Source: a virus
DNA: 33,717 nt
Strand: one strand, 5' to 3'
Virus record (IMG/VR): IMGVR_UViG_3300025141_000399
Coordinates: 1-33,717 of that record
Shown here: in pieces, positions 25,162 through 32,012 of the stretch
Layout of the letters: the number at the start of each line of letters is the position of its first letter
How positions within the stretch are numbered: the stretch's first letter is position 1
The notes under the pieces: generated by a model
Databases searched by the model: none
What the model was told of the DNA's origin: nothing
Seen by the model: the letters and a program-made list of their open reading frames with translations, nothing else
Program-made: the position numbers and the translations under genes

Positions 25162-27053
25162 TATGTTAATATCCCATAATTATTATTATCTGTAGAATCT
25201 GCAACTGCTACCTTTTTAGCAGTTACGCTATCTACATAAAATTCATCATAACCATCTTCAGCAGAAAATAATACATAAGTGCTTGTGGAAGAACTTGCAT
25301 TAAATGTCTGTGTAATATTTGTCCAAGTATTAGCAGTTACAGTTTTTTCTACAAATAAACTTTCAGTTGTTCCATTCATTCCCACTTGTACTTTTGTACC
25401 ATCAACAACATAAACCCAAGCATCTACATAAATCTTTTCTCCAGTAACAATAGAAAATTGAGATGACAACTGAGCCCCTTTATCATCAGCACAATCTGTA
25501 ACATGAAGACTTTGTGAACCCTCATAAAATTTACTTGTACTATAAGCAAGATTTACTGGAGAACCAAATACCACCCATCCAGAACCAGCCTCCATTGTTC
25601 CAAGTCCTCCTGTTAAATCCTCTGCATAGGTAGTTTCATCCAAAGCCCAATATGAGACTAAGTTTGTTTTCTCTGATGCAGTCAATTCTTCATATGTCTT
25701 TTCCATTATACTCTGGATTTGTGCTTGGTCAAGAACTGCATCCCATATACCTACTTGACAGATGTTGCCGTCAAAAGAATTTGCCCCTCCCCAACCACTA
25801 AGATGGTCACCTATTAAAAACGCATCAAGAGTAGTATTTAAACTGGCTAAAGTTGCAGTACCATCAGCAACTCCATTTAAATAATATGTAATTGTACTTG
25901 AACCATCATGCGTAACTGCAATATGATGCCATGTATTTAAGGATATAGTAGTTGAACTTGCACTATCAGCATTGCCTCCATATTTACCTACCGTTATGTT
26001 AGCATTGCTATCATCCCAAGATATAACAAAAGCATTACTTGACGAATTAGTACCATAGGCAAACATCATCCCATAAGTAGTAACTGAATCTGCATTCATC
26101 CAAAAAGTAACTGTCCTTGCAGAACTTGTGGCAGGAAAACCAGTATCATCACCTGTTATATAGTCTGTATAGGTATTATCAAAATAAGCACTCCCAGAAC
26201 CAATCGCATCTGCTTGTACTTTAGGAGAATTATCTACCATCCTTGGCAATGTTGGAACTACTCCCCCATACTTACTTCCACTACCTGATGCAGCAACAGT
26301 AGCTCCTGTTATCGTTCCTGTATTAGAACCATGTGAATCAGCTGCTTTTGTAGCAAGAGCAACTACAGATTCTTCAAGTTTCCACCAACTAACCATTCCA
26401 GATAATAGTCTACCTGAAACTTCTTCATAAGATTTATACATTACATTCTGTACTTCGGTAGCAGTTATAGCACGATTCCAGATGGCTACATTTTTTATGG
26501 TTCCTCTAAAATCACTTCCAAAATCACCTGTCGCACCTATTGAAAACTGGACATCATCATTATCAATAGCAGCTGTTGAATCTGTATCTGTATCCTCAGC
26601 AACACCATTAACATATATTATATTCTTGCCTGATGATTTATGTCTTGTACAGGCTAAGTGTACCCATACATTAGCTGTATCAGCAGTGGAACTAGTAACT
26701 TTATGAGCACCACCACTAACATAAAAAACAAATTCATATTTATTACTACCATTTATATTTAATGAATAGCTTTGCTGTCCACTCTTATCTCTACCTGCTA
26801 TATGTGAAGTCTGCCCTGCTGTTGCAGGTTTTACCCAAGCCATCATAGTAATATCATCAGTAATATCTAGTGATGTATCATCACCACAAAGTACATAATC
26901 ATTAGTACCATCAAACTCCATAGAACCTGCACCTAATAATCTAAGACCTGTGTTTATATTAGGCCCATTCATAGGCAAATATAGCTTTAAACCATCATCT
27001 ACAAAACTACGAACAACCTTCTGGTTTTCTAAAGAAAGCCTAGTACTTAGCAT
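25161..27053 (-). CDS. Second multi-LamG adhesin (630 aa)
   Basis: This protein is paralogous in design to its downstream neighbour. The N-terminus LKLYLPMNGPNINTG precedes a LamG domain at about 35-205 (GSMEFDGTNDYVLCG, TMMAWVKPA, IKNVAIWNRA), then a linker with VSWWKLEESVVA, a second LamG at about 280-455 (TVTFWMNAD, TWHHIAVTHDG, ICQVGIWDA) and a C-terminal carbohydrate-binding-like beta module at about 485-620. The repeated phrase SWWKLEE/SYWALDE with EVQ/QIQSIMxKxYEE shows internal duplication of a LamG-linker unit. It is a likely host-glycan-binding virion protein that may form a complex with the 937-residue protein. The gene starts four bases after the preceding stop. Confidence 0.85.
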   Translation of the reverse strand: MLSTRLSLENQKVVRSFVDDGLKLYLPMNGPNINTGLRLLGAGSMEFDGTNDYVLCGDDTSLDITDDITMMAWVKPATAGQTSHIAGRDKSGQQSYSLNINGSNKYEFVFYVSGGAHKVTSSTADTANVWVHLACTRHKSSGKNIIYVNGVAEDTDTDSTAAIDNDDVQFSIGATGDFGSDFRGTIKNVAIWNRAITATEVQNVMYKSYEEVSGRLLSGMVSWWKLEESVVALATKAADSHGSNTGTITGATVAASGSGSKYGGVVPTLPRMVDNSPKVQADAIGSGSAYFDNTYTDYITGDDTGFPATSSARTVTFWMNADSVTTYGMMFAYGTNSSSNAFVISWDDSNANITVGKYGGNADSASSTTISLNTWHHIAVTHDGSSTITYYLNGVADGTATLASLNTTLDAFLIGDHLSGWGGANSFDGNICQVGIWDAVLDQAQIQSIMEKTYEELTASEKTNLVSYWALDETTYAEDLTGGLGTMEAGSGWVVFGSPVNLAYSTSKFYEGSQSLHVTDCADDKGAQLSSQFSIVTGEKIYVDAWVYVVDGTKVQVGMNGTTESLFVEKTVTANTWTNITQTFNASSSTSTYVLFSAEDGYDEFYVDSVTAKKVAVADSTDNNNYGILT

Positions 27054-27057
27054 TAGA

Positions 27058-27420
27058 TTATCCTATATATGCTATTAATAGACCAGAAGTAATATCTATT
27101 TCAGTCCACCTGCCAAATATAGTTACTCCAGCTGGGAATGTATTACTACCGTCTATCTGTAAACCTCCACTACCTTGTGTAGTAGTTTCAGAACCATCAG
27201 ATTCATTATGAGCTGCAGCTTCTGTATTTGCATATTGATTAGCATCTTGTGCTACTAAACCTCCACTTGCATCAAATATAGTATCATCAAGGAATGTGAT
27301 TGATACAAAGACTAATCCTGTGGGAGGACTAGCTGCTCCACTAGCATCTAAAAAAATAGAACCTGACTGACCTAATCCAAGGTTACCAGATTCCACTACT
27401 GAATATTTACTTATTGCCAT
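27058..27420 (-). CDS. Small conserved-type virion protein (120 aa)
   Basis: AAAGGAG before the ATG at 27420 gives strong initiation. The protein is beta-rich with a Gly/Ser/Ala-rich N-terminus and the phrases LVFVSITFLDDTIFDASGG, then TFPAGVTIFGRWTEIDI and LLIAYIG, which I recall as a recurring pattern in small phage proteins encoded near LamG or tail genes; this memory cannot be checked here. It has Thr/Ser-rich loops and no Cys. It probably coats or links tail parts; role inferred from position only. Confidence 0.7.
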   Translation of the reverse strand: MAISKYSVVESGNLGLGQSGSIFLDASGAASPPTGLVFVSITFLDDTIFDASGGLVAQDANQYANTEAAAHNESDGSETTTQGSGGLQIDGSNTFPAGVTIFGRWTEIDITSGLLIAYIG

Positions 27421-27434
27421 ATTGTTTCTCCTTT

Positions 27435-27467
27435 ATGCCTTGCCGAGCTTGGCTGTCTCATGGGCAT
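27435..27467 (-). promoter_or_regulatory. Weak stem-loop upstream of the 120-aa virion gene
   Basis: In the leftward RNA, AUGCC and GGCAU form five pairs enclosing a second short GCC/GGC stem with loop AAGCUC. It sits in a 56-base gap between two virion genes, just before a strong ribosome binding site. It may be an RNA processing or pausing site. The stems are short and the call is tentative. Confidence 0.3.
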
Positions 27468-27476
27468 CTTGGTTAA

Positions 27477-28544
27477 TTATCTAAAGTGACTATATCCCTG
27501 TAATATCCTTGGACCTATAATCTTACTTGATTCATGCTTCTCCACCATTCTCCTAAATTCTCTCATGAAATATTCTTTCATCTCTATATTGCCTGCATCT
27601 TCTGCATACTTAGCTTTAACATAATATGTAACTGCATTTGCCTGATATCTAGTAATATCCAATTCATCGTCTTCATTATTGAGTACGTTTACATCTGTTA
27701 ATATATAACAGAAATCCCTATAAGCTTTATATAAGCTAATATCGCTTTGATCTGATTCGGCTGTAAGCGATGCATTGGTAGCATATGCTTCATCACTAAG
27801 TGTAAAATCAGGATAAGAACCATATAAATTATCCATCATTACAAAATATCTGTCACCTATTATAATTTCACTCGCAGTAGCAACAACTGATCTAGTAACA
27901 CTTTCTACAGAGAAAAATCCATTATTAGAAGCAGTTCCAGATCCATTAACAAATACATAATCACCAGCAGAAAAATGCTCTCCTATGAACAAACTATCAT
28001 GATCTATGCTTTCAGTAATAGCAAAATTAAATGTTGTATCTTCCCAATAAGGAAGTACTTCGTTTACTTTTGTATATGTTTTTAATGTACCTCCTGCTCC
28101 AGCTGTTTGAACTCTATGTAACCCATTCCATCTTTCGCTTCCTCTAACTACTATATAATCTAATGATTGTCCCCCAGTATCTCCTGAACTTCCTGATGTT
28201 ACTGCGCTTTCTGGAGATGATGTCCAATTCATAGTTGCATCTGATGTTCCACTTCTTAAAAAAGTTAAATAACCATCTATAACCGTCCACCCATTAATAA
28301 AGAATTTATTTGTATTTATTGTACTATTTGCAGGAAGCATATACTGAGGACTATATACATATTGTAACTCTAATCCATCTGTAATACTCTCTTTAGGACT
28401 CTTCCAGTATAAAGCACCTATATTACCAAGATCATTTAATCCTGGTTGAGATAAGGTTTGTCCACCAGAAGATGTATAATCCTTTTGGACAATAGCTACT
28501 TTATTACCTTTTAGATAATAAGCATATTCTTTACTAGTCGCCAT
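27477..28544 (-). CDS. Tail/neck structural protein (355 aa)
   Basis: I choose the ATG at 28544 (MATSKEYAYYLKGNKVAIVQ), eight codons inside the longest frame, because AAAGGA lies directly upstream and the start then overlaps the previous stop by 11 bases. The protein is beta-rich through about residue 270, then ends in a helical domain with ITRYQANAVTYYVKAKYAED and an EYFMREFRRMVEKHESSKI stretch, a pattern I associate with conserved phage proteins encoded beside small head-tail adaptors. It probably joins head and tail or forms part of the short tail. The exact role is inferred. Confidence 0.7.
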   Translation of the reverse strand: MATSKEYAYYLKGNKVAIVQKDYTSSGGQTLSQPGLNDLGNIGALYWKSPKESITDGLELQYVYSPQYMLPANSTINTNKFFINGWTVIDGYLTFLRSGTSDATMNWTSSPESAVTSGSSGDTGGQSLDYIVVRGSERWNGLHRVQTAGAGGTLKTYTKVNEVLPYWEDTTFNFAITESIDHDSLFIGEHFSAGDYVFVNGSGTASNNGFFSVESVTRSVVATASEIIIGDRYFVMMDNLYGSYPDFTLSDEAYATNASLTAESDQSDISLYKAYRDFCYILTDVNVLNNEDDELDITRYQANAVTYYVKAKYAEDAGNIEMKEYFMREFRRMVEKHESSKIIGPRILQGYSHFR

Positions 28545-28815
28545 CTGCGTCCTTTCTAATTGGTTCACCCATCATTCTTGGTATTGACCTATACTCATCA
28601 TCTGCATTTAACTGGTTCTTACACCTAATATCAAGTACCTTTATCATATCATTAGGAAACTCATAGAATCTTTGATCCTTGGTTATGTTAAGTCTTGTTG
28701 TAGTAACATGAGTCTCAGAGATGGTGTTCAGTTCTTCCAATGCATCTTTGATATATGCTATGGCTCTACCAGTATCACTAACACCAGCTCTTTCCATTAT
28801 TTCCTGTACTTTCAT
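28534..28815 (-). CDS. Small head-tail adaptor-type protein (93 aa)
   Basis: The N-terminal helical half (VQEIMERAGVSDTGRAIAYI then KDALEELN) and the following strand pair (RLNITKDQRFYEFPNDMIKV) with a basic tail fit the small connector proteins that sit under the portal. The ATG overlaps the previous stop by one base (TAATG), with GGAG a few bases before. It lies between the 162-residue virion protein and the 355-residue neck protein. Assignment as adaptor is by pattern and position. Confidence 0.68.
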   Translation of the reverse strand: MKVQEIMERAGVSDTGRAIAYIKDALEELNTISETHVTTTRLNITKDQRFYEFPNDMIKVLDIRCKNQLNADDEYRSIPRMMGEPIRKDADGD

Positions 28816-29303
28816 TATACTCCAGCTAACATTACATTAACAGTTGCTTCATGCACACCATCACTATAAGCTGATGCAGTAAGCCCAATTGAAGATGTGG
28901 CTTCGCCAGCATGCCAAGGAATTACAATAGATTCTCCTAATGTTAGCAAGGCTATAATTTCTGTAGCTAAAGTGACTGCAACAGTAGCTACTGTTCCAAG
29001 TGTTTTCACATACTCAACTGCAACTACATGTGCCGTTGTAGGAATAGCTCCATCTGTAACATCAGAAGCTTCGGTCCAAGCACTATCATTTAAATAATCT
29101 ATACCAGCACTATCTATCACTACATTTTTCCAATAACAAATTTTATCATCTGCTGGTTCTGTTGAAACAGTATAATTACCCCCCCATGAACGTGAATCTG
29201 CATTTCCATCTAAAGCTCTATGTGTATATGCTATTCCTTGAACAGTCACATCATTCTCTTGAACAATCTCTACGGATGTATGAATTCTTATTTCATTTGC
29301 CAT
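28815..29303 (-). CDS. Beta-rich structural protein (162 aa)
   Basis: The start at 29303 has AAGGAG. The sequence is beta-rich with Thr, Ala and Val and acidic loops (RIHTSVEIVQENDVTVQGI, VVAVEYVKTLGTVATVAVTL) and ends in a hydrophobic strand EATVNVMLAGV. One Cys is present and there is no membrane segment. It begins three bases after the 703-residue gene. It may be a virion decoration or tail-associated protein; not recognised further. Confidence 0.65.
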   Translation of the reverse strand: MANEIRIHTSVEIVQENDVTVQGIAYTHRALDGNADSRSWGGNYTVSTEPADDKICYWKNVVIDSAGIDYLNDSAWTEASDVTDGAIPTTAHVVAVEYVKTLGTVATVAVTLATEIIALLTLGESIVIPWHAGEATSSIGLTASAYSDGVHEATVNVMLAGV

Positions 29304-29306
29304 TTT

Positions 29307-31418
29307 TTATCTCCTTGCAGCCCTTTGCTGCGGTTGTTGAGGAGCAGGAGGTGCCATCATAGCAAACGCTCCATCGTATTGAGCTTTCAATGATGCATAT
29401 TGTTGTGCTGCCCATTGATAGTCTGCCTGATCCTTCTGTAAACTTGTTGTAAATTCTTGTGCTTTCCCAGCTAACTCAGCATTATACTTCTGAACATCAG
29501 CATTGTATATTGCTAACTTCTCTTGATTTTCCTGCTGGGTCTCTTTTAAATCTGTACTAAACTTTGCCAAATCACTTTGGAAAGTAGTATTATTCTTTTG
29601 TAAATCATTAGTGAACTTGGCAGTAGATGCTTGAACTTCAGCAGTATACTTACCTAAGTCATATCCAGTTTCAGCTTGAAATTTCTGAGTTGCCTTTGCA
29701 ATCTCTTGTTGAAATTTCCCCATATCATTTCCAACTCTTGCTGTTTCATTTTGTATATCAGATCCATACTTTTGCAAGTCTGTTGTTCTTTCAGCCTGCC
29801 ATACCTGAATGTCTCCAGCTAAATTCTGTTGATATTCCTGTACTTCTTTTGCAACATCAGCCTGGTAATTCTGTACCTCAGCACTATACTTCTGAAGAGT
29901 AACAGCATATTCCTGATTCTCCTTCTGTAGTACTAAGCCTACTTCTTGAGTAGCTTGCTGTAATTGAGCTTGATACTCAACATTCTCTTTATTAAAACTA
30001 TTTAAATTATTTTGTATGTCACTACCATATTTCTGTAAATCTGTTGTTCTCTCTGCTTGCCATACTTGTATATCACCAGCAAGGTTTTGCTGATACTCTT
30101 GTACCTCTTTACTAACTTCAGCTTGATATTTTTGTACCTCACTTGCAAACTTCTGCAGCTTTGTTCCATCTTCAGCAGATTCAAGTTGAGCATTCTGTAT
30201 AGCAATTTGGATATCTTTCTGAAAAATAGCATTATCTTTATTAAAGGTTGCCTGTGCTTCTGCCATCTTAGCACTATACTCTCCAATCTTTGCTTGTATT
30301 TCTTGAACCCTAGCTGCTAGCATCTCAGCATCTTCTTCGGTTGTTATCCATCCCTCAGTACCTGTGCCACTTCCAAAATCAGGGGCAGACATAACAGGAG
30401 GAGTAAATGAAGGATTAGTTATACCACTCTCTGTAATAGTGGTGTCAGTTAATGCTGGTGCAATTGGTGATACTGCACTTATAGTTAAATCTGATATAGA
30501 AGGAGCACTTCCTAAAGACAAGACTGGTGACGTATATGAAGGTGGACTTGTAGTAGGACTAAAAATACTTGAAATATCAGGAGATGTAAAACTAGGAGAA
30601 CCTGGGGAAACAGGACCTACTGCTGAAATTGTTAAGTTAGATATCGTAGGAGTAGCACCTAATGTAAGTACACTTGGTATATATGATGGTGCAGTAGGCA
30701 CACTACTAAAATCTATATTAGCCCCAGCAGGTGCTACAGGCTGAACAAATGCACTTGGAGCAGTAAAACTTGGAATACTTAATGTAGTTGTATTCATACT
30801 AGGGACAACTGGTATAACTGGTAAGGTTATATCAGATGGTAAAGAACTATTTAAGCTAGTCATCTTTGCCATTAGAGATTGTATAGCTGCATATAGAACT
30901 ACTAAATATACTTTATCATCTGCAAAATATCCAACATCACTATGAGTATATACTAAAGTTGACCCTGACTTATCTACAGGTGCGTTATTAACATAGTATA
31001 CTTTAAATGTATTCGGGTCACTACTTGGAGTAGGAAATACACTTATCTTACTATCATCTCCTATCATATAAGCAGGATGAAATTTTGATGAAAAATGTAA
31101 ACTATTAACATCAGTTACAAGATGTTGTTGAGATGGAGATACTTTCCTGCAAGGTCTCCAATTATTACTGGTAACTCCATCCTCTCTTACTACTGAAATT
31201 ATTTGTGCCCCATTAATATCTAAAGATGCATTAGATGTCTGTTCAGCACTTGCTCTTGTAAAATCTTCAATATCCTGAGGTCTTAATCTAGTAACTCTGC
31301 TAGTAACATCTATAACTCCATCCTTTAAGAACTGAGTCAATTCATCTTGAGTTGGAGATGATGAACCATCTAATGATAATCCAGTTATTCCTTCTACTTG
31401 TACTTCAAATGTTGCCAT
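29307..31418 (-). CDS. Structural protein with Pro/Ser-rich linker and duplicated coiled coil (703 aa)
   Basis: Three regions are visible. Residues 1-190 form a compact mixed domain with LTQFLKDGVIDVTSRV, and a FADDKVYLVVLYAAIQSLMA helix, the style of phage neck or adaptor domains. Residues about 195-350 are a Pro/Ser/Thr-rich extended segment containing two copies of a 30-residue repeat (243-272 and 292-321). Residues about 365-685 are a long Gln/Glu/Lys coiled coil with a duplicated 50-residue unit (421-470 and 508-557). The tail is Pro/Gln/Ala-rich. It follows the strong hairpin at 31438-31482 and has only a weak ribosome binding site. It may be a neck or internal virion protein spanning a long distance; function is inferred. 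Confidence 0.7.
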   Translation of the reverse strand: MATFEVQVEGITGLSLDGSSSPTQDELTQFLKDGVIDVTSRVTRLRPQDIEDFTRASAEQTSNASLDINGAQIISVVREDGVTSNNWRPCRKVSPSQQHLVTDVNSLHFSSKFHPAYMIGDDSKISVFPTPSSDPNTFKVYYVNNAPVDKSGSTLVYTHSDVGYFADDKVYLVVLYAAIQSLMAKMTSLNSSLPSDITLPVIPVVPSMNTTTLSIPSFTAPSAFVQPVAPAGANIDFSSVPTAPSYIPSVLTLGATPTISNLTISAVGPVSPGSPSFTSPDISSIFSPTTSPPSYTSPVLSLGSAPSISDLTISAVSPIAPALTDTTITESGITNPSFTPPVMSAPDFGSGTGTEGWITTEEDAEMLAARVQEIQAKIGEYSAKMAEAQATFNKDNAIFQKDIQIAIQNAQLESAEDGTKLQKFASEVQKYQAEVSKEVQEYQQNLAGDIQVWQAERTTDLQKYGSDIQNNLNSFNKENVEYQAQLQQATQEVGLVLQKENQEYAVTLQKYSAEVQNYQADVAKEVQEYQQNLAGDIQVWQAERTTDLQKYGSDIQNETARVGNDMGKFQQEIAKATQKFQAETGYDLGKYTAEVQASTAKFTNDLQKNNTTFQSDLAKFSTDLKETQQENQEKLAIYNADVQKYNAELAGKAQEFTTSLQKDQADYQWAAQQYASLKAQYDGAFAMMAPPAPQQPQQRAARR
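29748..29897 (-). repeat. Coiled-coil repeat unit, second copy
   Basis: This encodes residues 508-557 of the 703-residue protein. With the copy at 30009-30158 it shares 34 identical consecutive residues beginning KEVQEYQQNLAG and ending YGSDIQN, plus similar flanks (LQKYSAEVQNYQADVA versus LQKFASEVQKYQAEVS). About a fifth of the bases differ between copies in the identical stretch, all silently. Confidence 0.9.
30009..30158 (-). repeat. Coiled-coil repeat unit, first copy
   Basis: This encodes residues 421-470 of the 703-residue protein and is the partner of the unit at 29748-29897, offset by exactly 87 residues. Protein identity is complete over 34 residues while the DNA has diverged at third positions, so the duplication is not recent or the DNA has been selected to differ. 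Confidence 0.9.
30456..30692 (-). repeat. Pair of 30-residue Pro/Ser-rich repeats
   Basis: Two units lie at 30603-30692 (residues 243-272) and 30456-30545 (residues 292-321) of the 703-residue protein. Each follows the pattern PSYxxxVLxLGxxPxISxLTISAVxPxxP, about two-thirds identical to the other. They probably form extended beta linkers between the N-terminal domain and the coiled coil. Confidence 0.8.
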
Positions 31419-31437
31419 AAATTTTTATTCACTTAAG

Positions 31438-31482
31438 TGCCCACCCCCCATGGAGAAGAGAATCAACATTAGGGGGCAGGCA
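31438..31482 (-). terminator. Strong stem-loop after the capsid/decoration genes (attenuator or processing site)
   Basis: In the leftward RNA, UGCCUGCCCCCUA pairs along all 13 positions with UGGGGGGUGGGCA, using three G-U pairs, around a 19-base loop. On the other strand those pairs become mismatches, so selection acts on the leftward transcript. It lies in the largest gap of the late block (113 bases) and is very GC-rich for this genome. No U tract follows, so it may be an attenuator, a factor-dependent terminator or an RNase site that stabilises the upstream capsid message. The rest of the gap holds nothing I can support. Confidence 0.75.
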
Positions 31483-31531
31483 TTCCTTATATCGTGCTAT
31501 TACCTCACGAGTTTCAGATTTGAATTACTCA

Positions 31532-31999
31532 TTATTGATCAGCGTAGACTACAGCAGTTGCTGTAGCAGTAGCTATTAATCCAACACAATACCAAAGAGT
31601 TCCGTCAGTAACCATCTTCATCCAAGTTCCACCAGCTGGATCTTTAAGAGTCATCTTAGAGTTACTATTACCATCTGGATATATTGGAGCAAGTGCAACA
31701 GCTCCAGTAGCATCCGTATCATGGATACTTAGTGCTCCATTTAAGTAATTAGCATCAGCTTGTGTATCAACGATAACATCTTCTGTTTCAGCAGCATTGC
31801 CTCCAAACATAAATGTAAAATTCATACCCGCCTCTGGAGTTGGTAATTTAACAGTAATTCCACCATTAGCTATAATTACAACAGTAGAACCTGAATCAGC
31901 TGCTACCAGTGTTTTATTCGCAGATGCAAGCAAAACGCCATGACCAGCATGATCTAATTTAGTATCTAACTTATTTTGTCCATATAATAGATTAGCCAT
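31532..31999 (-). CDS. Capsid decoration-like protein (155 aa)
   Basis: The start is taken at the second of two adjacent ATGs (31999, MANLLYGQNKLD), since AAGGAGGT at 32005-32012 is better spaced for it than for the ATG at 32002. The strong site overlaps the stop of the capsid gene, indicating coupled, high-level translation. The protein is Ala/Thr/Val-rich and beta-patterned (GSTVVIIANGGITVKLPTPE, NFTFMFGGNA, TWMKMVTDGTLWYCVGLIAT), the look of a small surface domain that decorates capsids. Its position directly after the capsid gene supports that role; an alternative is a head fibre. Confidence 0.72.
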   Translation of the reverse strand: MANLLYGQNKLDTKLDHAGHGVLLASANKTLVAADSGSTVVIIANGGITVKLPTPEAGMNFTFMFGGNAAETEDVIVDTQADANYLNGALSIHDTDATGAVALAPIYPDGNSNSKMTLKDPAGGTWMKMVTDGTLWYCVGLIATATATAVVYADQ

Positions 32000-32004
32000 C
32001 ATTT

Positions 32005-32012
32005 ACCTCCTT
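32005..32012 (-). promoter_or_regulatory. Strong ribosome binding site deciding the decoration-protein start
   Basis: AAGGAGGT in the leftward strand overlaps the stop codon of the capsid gene. From its core to the ATG at 32002 there are only two to three bases, but to the ATG at 31999 about six, favouring the second start. Confidence 0.7.

Noticed and set aside
27411-27467. 18-codon leftward ORF (MPMRQPSSARHK...) in the gap before the 120-aa virion gene
   Set aside because: It overlaps the hairpin and the strong ribosome binding site of the next gene, and has no start signal of its own; chance is more likely.
30364-30744. Rightward 126-codon open frame inside the 703-residue gene
   Set aside because: It mirrors the Pro/Ser-rich repeats on the other strand; its Gly/Val repeats are explained by the real coding repeats.
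31500-31532. 10-codon ORF with a TAATG start after the decoration gene
   Set aside because: TAATGA is also just a double stop; the ORF is too short and ends far from the next gene.
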